Assembly (NCBI GenBank): GCA_963808165.1
Contig: CAWEET010000018.1
Location: 30,132-94,131, forward strand
Source: Thiosocius sp963808165
GTDB lineage: Bacteria > Pseudomonadota > Gammaproteobacteria > Chromatiales > Chromatiaceae
Length of the DNA: 64,000 bases
Direction of reading: 5' to 3'
The notes beneath the pieces were generated by a model. That model was not told where the DNA came from, ran no database searches, and worked only from the letters and a program-made list of their open reading frames with translations. Positions 17,155 through 26,679 of this stretch are shown here, piece by piece (the first letter of the stretch is position 1; each line of letters begins with the position of its first letter). The position numbers were made by a program, and so were the translations under genes.

Positions 17155-17345
17155 ATTGATGGCGGACATTCCCGTGCGCGGTCAGCGACAGGCGATTTTC
17201 CGCGATCGTCGGGCGGCTGAGTGTGCCTTCACAACCGCTCGAGCTTCTCTCATTGATTCGCCTGCGCCGCCACGTCGGCTGGCAGCGAGACCCCGGCTGC
17301 TTTAGCGACCCCGTCGTCGACGATGGAGAGTACAAAGGCATCATC
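17155..17345 (-). pseudogene. IS91-type transposase fragment
   Basis: Two minus-strand frames each carry part of one IS91 transposase segment: DDGVAKAAGVSLPADVAAQANQ, then after a frame change RPTIAENRLSLTAHGNVRHQ. The better-preserved fragment at 20886-21560 has the same order (VAGFSLPAGVAARADQ, then RPAIAEKRLSLMVNGEVRYQ). About 60 codons remain; clearly inactive. Confidence 0.7.
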
Positions 17346-17425
17346 ACGATTCAGGGTATCGCCGCGAGGATGTCGCAGGTAGATGCCGAAACGAAGTAGC
17401 CATCGAAACGAGGCGTCGATGATCG

Positions 17426-17782
17426 CTATTTGAACGACCGGAACAACATGGTCATCAGCTTTTCTTCCGAGCCAACGCCGCACTTTGATTCGGGCCGCGA
17501 CTGATACATCGAGATGATGTGCTCTACCAGCTCGTGGAATCGCTTCCTCGATGATTCCTTGTCCTGATTCTTCTTCTTTACCTGCTTGGCCAGTTGGCAT
17601 AAGTCAACCCGCATTCTGAGCGCCGCCTCCTTCGGGATATCCCCACGGTCGGCATATTTCTTCACGCGGGCCATCAACTTTTCCAAACGTTGGATGATCT
17701 GCTTCCTATCCTTTTTCTTGATCTCCTTCTGCAGCAGGTCGTCCACATCTGAAAGCTCGCTCTGGAGCTCGGATTTGTTCAC
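17426..17782 (-). CDS. Small charged helical protein of unknown function
   Basis: A 118-residue soluble protein, very rich in Lys, Glu, Asp and Gln and predicted almost wholly helical (ELQSELSDVDDLLQKEIKKK, RLEKLMARVKKYADRG, LAKQVKKKNQDK), perhaps a coiled coil. I do not recognise a family. Its start overlaps the stop of the upstream small gene by 4 bases (ATGA), so the two are one transcription unit and probably work together. Base composition is lower in GC than the surrounding core genes, consistent with acquisition. A regulator, antitoxin or structural partner are all possible; nothing decides between them. Confidence 0.6.
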   Translation of the reverse strand: MNKSELQSELSDVDDLLQKEIKKKDRKQIIQRLEKLMARVKKYADRGDIPKEAALRMRVDLCQLAKQVKKKNQDKESSRKRFHELVEHIISMYQSRPESKCGVGSEEKLMTMLFRSFK

Positions 17783-18015
17783 GAAAAGATGCCCCCAGTG
17801 GTAGACGTTACCGCCTCTCTAAGTGCCTGATTGATATCGCCTGCTAACTCCGAAATCTCGTGATAATTCGGGCTGTTCGACTTCAGGCCAAGTCGGATGA
17901 GCTCGGCGAGAGACACCACAATCTCGGCACTTTCCTTGTCAATCTTGTAATGCGCCCTGAGGATCTCGACCCGAATGAGCAATTCGGTGGTAATGGCATA
18001 TAGGCTTTCGACCAT
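17779..18015 (-). CDS. Small helical protein, first gene of a two-gene operon
   Basis: A 78-residue protein starting MVESLYAITTELLIRVEIL and continuing with amphipathic helices (ESAEIVVSLAELIRLGLKSN, HEISELAGDINQALREAV). The start is chosen because gggagtgggaagata precedes the ATG; the open frame upstream has no coding character. It overlaps the downstream gene (ATGA). No family recognised. A promoter-like pair lies about 60-80 bases upstream. Confidence 0.6.
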   Translation of the reverse strand: MVESLYAITTELLIRVEILRAHYKIDKESAEIVVSLAELIRLGLKSNSPNYHEISELAGDINQALREAVTSTTGGIFS

Positions 18016-18071
18016 TATCTTCCCACTCCCGGGATGGTTGCACCACGCTGAATCGAGTTGAATGTTGATTC

Positions 18072-18099
18072 TGTATATACAGTGTAAACTCAACTCCAA
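18072..18099 (-). promoter_or_regulatory. Candidate sigma-70 promoter for the two small genes
   Basis: On the minus strand TTGGAG (18094-18099) and TATACA (18072-18077) are separated by 16 bases, about 60 bases before the start at 18015. The -10 lies in the palindrome ctgtatatacag (18071-18082), which could also be an operator. Sequence-only call. Confidence 0.45.
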
Positions 18100-18439
18100 G
18101 TTTTTTCTGCCGCGCGGCGCATCCCGGCATCCGCTGCACCACCTGCCTACTAGCCGCCGCATCCTCCCCGCACCGATACCGCGCCGTGATCCTGCGCATC
18201 CGATCGTGGGCCCGGCTCGGGCGTCAGCTCCCCCTGCCCGGGAGCTCTGTGCCGGGTCGGCGTTACTCGATCACGCGTGCCGCGTTGTCATGCATCGGAT
18301 AATTGTTTGCGACCCGACGGAGGCCACGGCCAATGAACGATGAGATCAAGAGGATGTCCGGTAACCGATCCATAGCGGCAGCGGTGGGATCGGACCTCCA
18401 GGGGCCGCTTTGGCCGAGTAGTGTGAATTGGCCTTCCGG

Positions 18440-18915
18440 CAGCTTCCGAAGTACAGCAGTCGTCCGGATGACTGCGCCCAAGGGTTGGCGACCGGCCGCG
18501 ATTGGCCGGTTCCGGCTGTTGCCGATGCTTGAAGAAAGGTCAGCTTACGAGAGCGGACCATTGCATTGTGCAGTGCAATAGACCGGAGTCGACCCAGGGT
18601 GTGTGAAAACTCTAAACCGGGCGTCTGAAATCGTTCCTCCGCTTAAGGCAATTTGCATCAACGCCAGCTTATCGCTCATTGCCTGCGGGAGGCATTGTTG
18701 CCAGCACGTATCCTGAGGGAGCATAGATCGACTGGCACTCTAGGGATCATGCCCCTGCGGAGTTTTCACACACCCTGGACCCATTGCTACCGGTCAGGTG
18801 GCGCCTGGTAACCGGCAGCTCCGTAGCAACTGCGGTCATTGCCGGGCTGGGCAATCGCGCTGTCAGAATGCTTGAAACTGCCGGGTCGGCTAAATGGAGC
18901 TCCGGCCATTAGCGG
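18440..18915 (+). repeat. Dispersed repeat copy split by a MITE
   Basis: Left part has aaaggtcagcttacgagagc and cattgtgcagtgcaatagac ending in cggagtcgacc; after the insertion the right part continues cccattgctaccggtcagg, aactgcggtcattgccggg, ggcaatcgcgctgtcag, gccgggtcggctaaatgg. Removing 18595-18777 and one gacc restores a continuous family member. Confidence 0.8.
18595..18777. mobile_element. MITE-like insertion 1 (183 bp)
   Basis: Perfect 18-bp terminal inverted repeat: cagggtgtgtgaaaactc at the left end and its reverse complement at 18760-18777. A 4-bp target duplication (gacc at 18591-18594 and 18778-18781) flanks it and interrupts the dispersed repeat. No coding capacity. Different ends from the element at 13173-13341, so two MITE families have used the same repeat as target. 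Confidence 0.8.
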
Positions 18916-19057
18916 AAGTTCGGGGGATAACCAGGGACGGGCGCAACCGGATTCAGTTGCAGTCGATTCGATCGGTCAATAAACCTGTTACCAGCTTCCC
19001 ATCTTATGCATGTTGCGAATTTTGGAGCGGTGTCTGTGTTAATGGGGCAGAACCCGA

Positions 19058-20317
19058 TCAAAGCACATTCGCAAAACCATGGCGCCGGGCGATGCCCTGA
19101 TAAACGATGTCGGATACGTCCCTTATCACCTCGGCGCGGGAACGGATCCAGGCGCTGTAGTTGCTTGCTCTGTCCTGCTTTTCGATGATCCCAATCAAGG
19201 TGTAGGGGTAGCGCTTTCCATCCGGCCCTTGCACACTCAGTATCCCCATGTCAGCACATAGCCGGGCGGTACTGCCGGTCTTATTCAGCACTTGGGTCCC
19301 AATCGGGACCGATTCTGCGCCGGTGTAGATCCGGTCGGGACCCGGCAAGGACATCAGACGTTTGATCTCCCGTGCACCGGCGATATTGCCTTTCCATAGG
19401 GCATACAGGAAGCGACTGTAGTCGCGGGCGGAGGCTTTGTTGCGGTAGGTTTTACCGCCTGCCGGAATGTACTCGACGATGCTAGTGGCGCGGAATATGC
19501 CGGGATAGTTTTGCTCGAGTATCCGCTGTACTGCCCGGGGACCGCCCACTTGGCGCATGACCCAGTTGGTGGAGGGGTTGTTGGAGTAGTGGATCATGCG
19601 TTCCATGTGGCGGCGGCTCTTGGGCCCGTAGATGAGCTCTTTCCTCTCAACCCGGTGGAAAAAGGCCGCTGCGATAAAGGGTTTGATCAGACTGGCCGCC
19701 TGGAATTGGACCTCCTCGTTGATGGTGACCAGCTTTTCGCCGGTGGTGAAGTCGTATACGGACCAGCCGGTACGCTCGTCCTTGCTGATCCGCCCCTTGC
19801 GCCGAAGGTCTTTGATATAGGCCTCCACAGGGGCTTCCAGATCGCGAACCCTAGGGGATTTTCTGGTCAGAGGCCTTGGCTCCGAAGGGTCGGCCTCTGG
19901 TTGTTCCGAGGATTGTGCGAGCGCCAGTTGTAGCCTGGTCTTCTTTGTCTGCTGATCAACGGCCATCATGATCCAGTCCTTCGACAACACCGGAGCAGCG
20001 GTATCGAATCCCTTGTTACTCAGCAATCGACTGTGCACACGGGCCACCCGTACCGCTCCGGCAAGGTCATCATGGCGTAGGTAAACGACCCCATGCAAAC
20101 CATTATCGGCCACGACATGCAGGTCCTTGGCCACCGCGGGGCCCAGAATCCGCGCTACTTGCTGGTGGTACTCCTGCGCAGCTTCAGCGTCTTTGTTCCA
20201 GACGTAAGAGACGTCGTAAGACTTATCCGTGGCCGAAACTGGCTCGGCAAATATCGGGCCGATGAGGATGGCAAAAAGAGCAAAGAACAGTCTGGCGGGT
20301 TGAAAATACATAGGCAA
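19058..20317 (-). CDS. Exported serine hydrolase, class A beta-lactamase fold
   Basis: A 419-residue exported protein: signal peptide (RLFFALFAILIGPIFA), an N-terminal domain of about 140 residues with no family I know (AEAAQEYHQQVARILGP, VVYLRHDDLAGAVRV), and a C-terminal penicilloyl-serine-transferase fold. The catalytic S-x-x-K is AASLIKPF, the third motif is NKTGSTA. The second motif reads YSNN where class A enzymes have SDN, and I find no ExxLN omega-loop motif with the deacylating glutamate. It is therefore more likely a peptidoglycan-related transpeptidase/hydrolase or a degenerate relative than a true beta-lactamase. Monocistronic, next to a repeat copy. Confidence 0.8.
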   Translation of the reverse strand: MPMYFQPARLFFALFAILIGPIFAEPVSATDKSYDVSYVWNKDAEAAQEYHQQVARILGPAVAKDLHVVADNGLHGVVYLRHDDLAGAVRVARVHSRLLSNKGFDTAAPVLSKDWIMMAVDQQTKKTRLQLALAQSSEQPEADPSEPRPLTRKSPRVRDLEAPVEAYIKDLRRKGRISKDERTGWSVYDFTTGEKLVTINEEVQFQAASLIKPFIAAAFFHRVERKELIYGPKSRRHMERMIHYSNNPSTNWVMRQVGGPRAVQRILEQNYPGIFRATSIVEYIPAGGKTYRNKASARDYSRFLYALWKGNIAGAREIKRLMSLPGPDRIYTGAESVPIGTQVLNKTGSTARLCADMGILSVQGPDGKRYPYTLIGIIEKQDRASNYSAWIRSRAEVIRDVSDIVYQGIARRHGFANVL

Positions 20318-20559
20318 ATACTTGTTTAGCAGCGAGCTCGCGCACGGTTAGCAATTGTCGGGGTCAGCGCAAAAACAACTGAAATCCAAACCTCACGATT
20401 ACGAATAGCGACCAAATATCCCAATTTTTCACCTGCTCAAGCAACAACTCGATCAGCATTTTCGGATTCAATCACCGCCTGGCCAACGCATCCCTCCGGA
20501 TTTCGGCTCTTTGCCGCTAGAGTTGGCTTTCTAAGGGGCACCTGAGTGTCAGCTCCGGT

Positions 20560-20885
20560 CGAAAGTGGCCGGCGGCATTTTTTGCCTGAAGGTCCGGTGT
20601 GTGTTGTGGGACAACCCTTAACAGTACCTGCCGTTCTCCCCTGACCGAGTGCGATCCGATCTGATGCCCCGGCCACTGTGCCGCTGAACTTCCGCAATGC
20701 GCATGTTGCTGCCGTGGATTGAGCACCTGGTGACCGACCTGTGATGGCCGGTTCGGGCGGTAGCCTACCGTCACGCGACGGGCCGGTCTGGAGAAAGCTG
20801 ACCCTCCGGTTGTGCGGTGCAACAGGCCGTAGTCGACCCACTGCTGCCAGTTTCAAGCATGGGCCCAAGAGACATTTGGTTATTT
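20560..20885 (+). repeat. Dispersed repeat copy next to an IS91 remnant
   Basis: Nearly full family member: ctgaccgagtgcgatccgat, cttccgcaatgcgcatgttg, gtgatggccggttcgggcgg, ggagaaagctgaccctccgg, ttgtgcggtgcaacaggccg and tagtcgacccactgctgcc. It ends where transposase homology begins at about 20886. Confidence 0.8.
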
Positions 20886-21560
20886 GATAGCGGACCTCAC
20901 CGTTGACCATCAGCGACAGGCGCTTTTCCGCAATCGCTGGCCGTTTGATATAGCGGCACAGCCGTTCGAGCTTCTGGCGTTGATCCGCTCGCGCCGCAAC
21001 GCCAGCGGGCAGGGAGAATCCGGCGACCTTACCGACCCCGTCATCAAAGGGCTCGTCGCACGCCGGCAGCGTCTGCAATGTGAACACCTTGCGGCCCTGT
21101 TGCGGCCCAACGGCGATACGGTAGGTGGGTCGCTCTTGCGCATCCTGCGCTCGCGACATTCGTGCATCCGTGCACATCATCGACGAACCAAGGAGTTGTT
21201 CCATCGGGCCGGCTTCAAGCGCGTCGCCAGCCAGATAGCTGTTTTCCGCATCGCGCTCTAGCAGCCCCTGTCGCTCGAGATACCGGCCGATGCGCCCCGC
21301 CAGGGTCTGAGTCAGTTGGGTGAGCTCAGCACTCGTTGGCGCCCTCACCCAACGGAAACGGAGCGAGCCATCGCGACGCTCGACATACTCGCCATCGAGG
21401 AACAGCATGTGAAAGTGGACGTTCAGCGCACTGCCGAAGCGCTGAATCAGGGTGACCGCGCCGGTCTGAGCCATCTTCCGGGAGAAACCCGCTTTCTTGA
21501 TCAGGTGCGTGGCGATGCAGCGGTAGACGATGCCCAGCACTCCCCCCAACCTCGGGGCAG
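20886..21560 (-). pseudogene. IS91-family transposase, central fragment
   Basis: About 220 codons of an IS91-type (rolling-circle, Y2-type) transposase: GGVLGIVYRCIATHLIKKAG, QTGAVTLIQRFGSALNVHFH (the HxH metal motif region), MLFLDGEYVERRDG, then VAGFSLPAGVAARADQRQKL and RPAIAEKRLSLMVNGEVRYQ. Both ends are missing: upstream homology stops at the first residues given, and downstream the frame reads on into the dispersed repeat. A separate C-terminal piece lies at 28490-28760. Inactive. Confidence 0.8.
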
Positions 21561-21844
21561 CCGACGGCTATCGTTGGGAAAAATCTCCGCCCGGACTCAA
21601 ACCACGGTGATGCACTGCGAATGGCTGGGTCGATACTCATTTGACGCGATCGACGCGGTCCAGGCCTTCGCCACTTGCTGTCTCTGGATCTACCTACAAG
21701 AACGGTCGAATATCGCCTCGAGAGGCATCAACCCAATACAGAGGCCGGACCTCGCGCCCTGAATTTCAGTTCTACCGTTAGCCAAAAACGGCGGAACTGC
21801 ACGAGTTGAGCATTCCTACACAAGGAACGAGCTCTTATGGCGGA

Positions 21845-22085
21845 AAATGCCAGGAGGTTCACAAGAAGTCGAACCCGAATACCTCTTTCAGCGCCGAGAG
21901 GGCCAGCGTTGGCAGCGAGGCGCTGTCCTTGGCGACCGACGTGCCGGCGATGCCCATAGCCACCCCGATGTCCGCGGCACAATTTGTGCTCCGGTGTCAC
22001 GCGGGCAAAGACCGCCGCATGTCCCACGATGTCCTCGAGCTGCTTGTCACTAAGGGTGTCGAGTTCGGCACCCGTGTGCACCGCC
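21845..22085 (-). pseudogene. P-type cation ATPase fragment
   Basis: A minus-strand remnant of a P-type ATPase cytoplasmic domain. One frame gives TGAELDTLSDKQLEDIVGHA and FARVTPEHKL; another frame, immediately after, gives AADIGVAMGIAGTSVAKD. In intact enzymes these are separated by about 25 residues including the TGDGVND motif, which is missing, so the piece has an internal deletion and a frame change. Not functional. Confidence 0.7.
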
Positions 22086-22139
22086 TGCTCCTCCGAGGCC
22101 TTGAGCTACTGGCCGATGCTGTCTGAATCGGCGCAGTCG

Positions 22140-22508
22140 TATTCGCAAGTCTTAGATGAGTTCGCTCTGATCAGAGAGGAGTTTCGTAAAGCCTATCGCG
22201 GCATGCTCGAACGCGTACTGCAATCCGAATGCAATGTAACTGTATGCACCGTGTACGACAGTGTCCCAGATCTCGAACCACCGGCACATGCCGTGCTGTC
22301 CATATTCAACCAGATCATACTGCGTGAAGCGTTCGCAGTTCGAGTGCCGGTAATTGATTTCCGACCGATTTGTACTGAGGCATCAGATTTCTCCGAACTG
22401 TCACCGATAGAACCCTCCCATCTTGGCGGGGAGAAGATCGTCAGCGTGATCAGCACAATACTGACAGACAATGCTTCATCAAGAAGATCAACAATCGTAC
22501 ACAGGTAA
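22140..22508 (+). pseudogene. C-terminal part of an SGNH/GDSL hydrolase
   Basis: The frame contains YRGMLERVLQSECNVTVCTV, SIFNQIILREAFAVRVPVID and SPIEPSHLGGEKIVSVI, the second half of an SGNH-type esterase/lipase (the IEPS-GG-KI box near the C-terminus is characteristic). The N-terminal GDS block with the catalytic serine and the Gly/Asn blocks is absent; upstream sequence belongs to the P-type ATPase remnant on the other strand. An N-terminally deleted gene. Confidence 0.6.
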
Positions 22509-22646
22509 ATCAGAGAGAACAGCTGCATTCACGCTGTTGAGAGCTTCATGCGCGAAAGTCAGTTGCATGCTGAAACTGTAACGCAACCCGTTATGGCGCC
22601 GACCGGGCCAGTTCAGAAGATGTGACGATCCAGGTGCCGGCGCAAT

Positions 22647-25600
22647 CTATTCGCGGCGATTGCTTTCCTCTGCTGGTGGAGTCAGAAAGTTCATCCCAAG
22701 ATGGGCGAGGTCGCGGGAAAGAGATGGATTCTTATTTTTTGCGTACTCGGCAAGGATGGCGCTATAGGCAAGGCGTTTGTCTTGCGTCCGATCGCAGCGT
22801 TCCGCCCACTCGCGCGCCGCAAGTAGATTGCCATGAGCGGCGTAAGCAACGGCGACAGCTCTCTTGATCTGAGATCCTTCTAACTCGCCGGCAGCTAGGC
22901 TTTCTTCCTCGACTAGTGCGAGAAACGGCTCCATAAGTCCAAACTCCAAAAGATCTGGCAGCATTTCGATCAATCGAGCCTCCACCAAATACTCGAAATT
23001 GTTCCGCAGGACCATAACCAGCTTTTCAGAAGAGTTTTGCCGGTCGGTGCCGGCGAGATCTGCAAGACGCCTGACTTCGTCCAACTTACCCGCCGCAAGA
23101 TAAGCAAACGCCACCTTTAACAGGCTTCTGCGCCTTATCCATGTGTCTTGAACCGTCATTGAAGCGAGTTCCGCCTGTTTCAGCTCACCGGCTTCGATCC
23201 AAGCAGTGGTCAATTCTCCAAACAGCCTGTCAAGGCCCCGAACCCGCTTATCCTCTGACAGGTCGAACAGCTCACCCAACTCGATGGCCTCCGGCACCCG
23301 TGAATGAGCAAGTTGATCGAGCATAGCCTTGACGACAAAGCTGTCCCAGTTCTGGTGATCCTGGTGCTGACGTGCCCTCTCGATATCGCCAGCGAGGAGC
23401 CATGAACGGACCCATAGCTCGGTTTCGGAGTCCGACGGCAAAACTGCTGATGTGCCTTCGATGACCTCACGTGCCACCGATGGCTCCCCCGCTGTCAAAA
23501 ACAGCGATGCCACCCAAGGTGTCTGCTCGAACCGATCGTAACTGCGTTCTATAAGCTGGCGGAGTCTGTTCCGCAGTCCGTTTTCTACAGATTCAATGTT
23601 TCCCGCCCGGCCCAATGTCGCAACTAAACCTCGTCCGGAGATATATCCGTGGTCTACGATGGCATTGATGAGTCGGTCGGCCTCTTCGGATCGGCCTATC
23701 CGATAGAATTCGATGGCGATCCGCTGAAATAGGCTAGAGTCACTCTCGTCACGATAGCCGTAGCTTGCCACCAGGATGTGAGTCAAGTCAGCCAAATCGG
23801 CAATCCAGCCGCGGTTTAGGTACCCATCTACCATCGTGCCCAACTTCAGGATCGGCAGCCGGTATGAGGGCTCCGCTCCCCATTTATGCTTGTCACCCAA
23901 ACCTATAAACCAGTTGGCCGCACCTTCCCTGTCACCCGCCCAGACACTCAACAGGATTAGCTGCTCTTCAGGATGATCGCAGTCGTACCTATAAGGCGGC
24001 TTATCTTCACCAGCAACCTTCTCCGTGCGCTGGATGAGCCGAGCGGTCGCATTCGAAATCAGTGCCTCCGCCTCAGGGCGATCCAGACGTGTGGCCGCCC
24101 CGGCCACCACTCCCAGTTTGCATGGGTCCGCTGCAGCCAACCGTCGGGCTTCGTGGATGAAACCACCGGCCACCAGCGATTCGAGCAGTGAATCGCTGAT
24201 ATTATGAAGCGTAAAATCTCGCTCCCGTTTCAGATGGTACCGATAAAAAAACGAGAAAATCTCATCAGGAAACTCGGGACCCGTCCACTCCGACCACCAC
24301 TCCCAGGGCTCTTCCATCTCGTAGGCAATTTCGGTGCGTCCCAGAAGACCCAGCGCGGATACGAAGCGCTCCGACACCTCACGCTGTTGAATCCGAGGAT
24401 AGGGACCTTGATTGAGTACCCGGAACACTTGGTAGGAATCGGTCTGGGCCCAGAGCCACCACCCCACAAGGAGCAGAGCCGCAATCGAAGCAGGAACAAC
24501 CACCAAGCGCTGCAGGAAGCGACGCCTCGACCGGCTCCTGCGGCTGGCCTTAATGAAAGCCCTCTCGTCGTTGTTCAGATCTCTGCCCCGGGCCCGAAGT
24601 TGGCGCAGGGCGGCTTCCAGTCGAACTCCCCCGAGCAGTGCTGATCGATCCTTACGCCCGCTCTCCCTCCAAGCCCGCTCATAGGGCCTAAGCCGCTGGC
24701 GCCAGAGCAAGAACTCCTGGTTTTCTTTTACCCAACTGTGGAGCGCTTTCCAATGTAGCGGAAGTGTGTCATGAATCAGCTCAACGGTTGGTTCATCGCC
24801 CTCGACACCCCGCAGGGTGATAAGCCGAGCGTCGGCCAACCCCTGAAGCAGAACCTCGCCGCCCTTGCCCGCGCTACGCACATCTTCCAGCAAGGCCTGT
24901 TTGGAGCGGCGTCGCCCCGCGATCCTGTAGCCTTCGTCCTCCTCGATCCAGACAAGCCCAACCAACAGTCGACGAACAGTCTCTTTTTCCACGCGGCCGA
25001 GGTTCTTGATTACGCCATCGGCGTGATAGCGAAGTGCTCCCTGAATGCGGCCCATCTCCTCGTAAGCCTTCCAAGTAAGCCAACGCCCCTGGCGTTTGTG
25101 CCAGAGCAGATTGAGAGCCAATTGCAGGAGGGGCAGGGATATTTCGCCAGCGGCGAGCGAATCACGGAGTAGCTGTGCGGAGAGACCGACTTCGAAAATT
25201 GCACCCACCTGCACCGCCGGCTGTTCAATGATCTCCGCGATCTCCGCCTCACTAGCCGGATTCACATACACTTGGTGGTCGGAGATCTCTGCGGCGAGAC
25301 GGGGATGCCGCGTGAGATGAGCGTAGAAGTCGGCCCGCATGGTGACAATCACTCGATTGCGCCGATGCGGGTGATGAGCTACCGCGAGTAGTGCCTTCAC
25401 GAAGGCGTCTTTCTGCCCGTCGTCCTGGCAGAGCGTAAAGAGCTCCTCGAGTCGATCGATCACCAGTAGCGCCGGCCCTTCAGCCACCGTTTGCGTCAGT
25501 CGGTCGGGAAGAACCTCGGGATCTCTTGTGAGCTCATCAGCGAGTGAGTCGGAATCCAACTCGGCAACTGTAGCACTGATGGCACGCGCCAACGCCTGGA

Positions 25601-26273
25601 TAGGCCGCGGCCCGGGCTGGACGATGATTGGCTGATGCTCGAGGCCCAGGGAAGGGACAAAGCCGGCCTGAACCAAAGACGTCTTACCGCTTCCGGAAGG
25701 TCCGACAATTGCGAGAAAAGGGTAGTAATCGAGCTTCTGACCGAGCGTTTCCACATACTCAGAGCGCCCGAAAAAGAAAGTCTGGTCCTCGACCTCGAAG
25801 GCCGCCATTCCCGGGTATGGTACTGGTTCGTCCGGAAGCGCCAGGACCACCGATGGAGGCGCTTGTCCGCGAAGTGCGGATACGAGCCGTTCGAAGGGTT
25901 CAGAAGCGCCGATGTCTTCATCGAAGTCAACCCAAGTGTCTATCCTCGCCCAGCCTGCCCCTGGCGGCTTCGTTTTGGGTAGAACCACATAGACTACCTT
26001 CAACCCGTCGTTTTCATCACGCAGGGCGTAAGCCAGATCGCGCTCCTGACGTTGGATAGGACCCAAGCCGTGTGGGCCCCAGGCAATCACTACCGCACTG
26101 GAACTCCTGAGCGCATCTTCAATCTCGTCTCGCCACGGGGCACCCGGTGTCAAGCGTTCCGAATCCCGCCACACGTTAAAGCCGCCTTCTTCGGGATCTT
26201 TTAGCCGGACGACCAGTTGCTCGACCAGCTGCTGATCCTGGCGGTTATAACTTACGAAGACTAAGTTTCCCAC
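22647..26273 (-). CDS. TIR-domain STAND ATPase with membrane anchor and helical repeats
   Basis: A 1208-residue multidomain protein. Residues 1-135 are a TIR domain: NLVFVSYNRQDQQLVEQL at the start, NVWRDSERLTPGAPWRDEIE, SSAVVIAWGPHG, with E77 in RQERDLAYALR at the place of the catalytic glutamate of NAD-cleaving TIRs. Then PYPGMAAFEVEDQTFFFGR introduces an nSTAND1-type P-loop NTPase: Walker A GPSGSGKTSL near 190, Walker B LLVIDRLEELF near 270, and a winged-helix-like segment to about 520. One transmembrane helix follows basic residues at about 585-608 (LVVVPASIAALLLVGWWLWA). The last 550 residues are alpha-helical repeats (repeated A-x-A and LARxAD motifs) suited to sensing. The start is GTG. 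This architecture resembles immune STAND proteins that detect phage or stress and fire a toxic effector; membrane anchoring is unusual. Alone in its operon, in an IS-rich region. Confidence 0.85.
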   Translation of the reverse strand: MGNLVFVSYNRQDQQLVEQLVVRLKDPEEGGFNVWRDSERLTPGAPWRDEIEDALRSSSAVVIAWGPHGLGPIQRQERDLAYALRDENDGLKVVYVVLPKTKPPGAGWARIDTWVDFDEDIGASEPFERLVSALRGQAPPSVVLALPDEPVPYPGMAAFEVEDQTFFFGRSEYVETLGQKLDYYPFLAIVGPSGSGKTSLVQAGFVPSLGLEHQPIIVQPGPRPIQALARAISATVAELDSDSLADELTRDPEVLPDRLTQTVAEGPALLVIDRLEELFTLCQDDGQKDAFVKALLAVAHHPHRRNRVIVTMRADFYAHLTRHPRLAAEISDHQVYVNPASEAEIAEIIEQPAVQVGAIFEVGLSAQLLRDSLAAGEISLPLLQLALNLLWHKRQGRWLTWKAYEEMGRIQGALRYHADGVIKNLGRVEKETVRRLLVGLVWIEEDEGYRIAGRRRSKQALLEDVRSAGKGGEVLLQGLADARLITLRGVEGDEPTVELIHDTLPLHWKALHSWVKENQEFLLWRQRLRPYERAWRESGRKDRSALLGGVRLEAALRQLRARGRDLNNDERAFIKASRRSRSRRRFLQRLVVVPASIAALLLVGWWLWAQTDSYQVFRVLNQGPYPRIQQREVSERFVSALGLLGRTEIAYEMEEPWEWWSEWTGPEFPDEIFSFFYRYHLKRERDFTLHNISDSLLESLVAGGFIHEARRLAAADPCKLGVVAGAATRLDRPEAEALISNATARLIQRTEKVAGEDKPPYRYDCDHPEEQLILLSVWAGDREGAANWFIGLGDKHKWGAEPSYRLPILKLGTMVDGYLNRGWIADLADLTHILVASYGYRDESDSSLFQRIAIEFYRIGRSEEADRLINAIVDHGYISGRGLVATLGRAGNIESVENGLRNRLRQLIERSYDRFEQTPWVASLFLTAGEPSVAREVIEGTSAVLPSDSETELWVRSWLLAGDIERARQHQDHQNWDSFVVKAMLDQLAHSRVPEAIELGELFDLSEDKRVRGLDRLFGELTTAWIEAGELKQAELASMTVQDTWIRRRSLLKVAFAYLAAGKLDEVRRLADLAGTDRQNSSEKLVMVLRNNFEYLVEARLIEMLPDLLEFGLMEPFLALVEEESLAAGELEGSQIKRAVAVAYAAHGNLLAAREWAERCDRTQDKRLAYSAILAEYAKNKNPSLSRDLAHLGMNFLTPPAEESNRRE

Positions 26274-26679
26274 AATGGTGGATTACCAAAATCTATGGGT
26301 TTTCAGGGATGCAACTCTGATGACTTGGCCGAAGTCGAATATAAGCTTGGGGGCGTTTGCCCAGGAAATTCAACCGCAGCAACCTTATCAACGTTGCACA
26401 TCGACCGGCGTATGGGATAGTCAATCGAAGCTTGGATGGCTCTTGCATGCTTCTGGCGATTGTTGTGGCAACGCCTTCAGGTCTTAACGACTGCTTTTCC
26501 ATCGCTCTATCTGGGCACTATCAGTTTTTCTTTTTCAGGACGAGCTCCGTGCTTTCTTCCGGGCCCGTGGCATGCTTCGCAGCTTATATTGTTCTCGATG
26601 CGTATTCCGGCGAAGATGAACACCGATTCCGGCCGAACGTGAACAGCTGATTTCTCAACGGATCACGAGCCTCGATTAT
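26274..26679. other. Gene-free stretch upstream of the TIR-STAND gene
   Basis: About 400 bases, lower in GC than the genes. It must hold the promoter of the minus-strand TIR-STAND gene. No recognisable domain in any short frame. Confidence 0.35.

Noticed and set aside
18071..18082. Palindrome ctgtatatacag as a LexA (SOS) box
   Set aside because: The half-sites are separated by 4 bases, whereas the enterobacterial LexA box has 8; treated only as part of a promoter or unknown operator.
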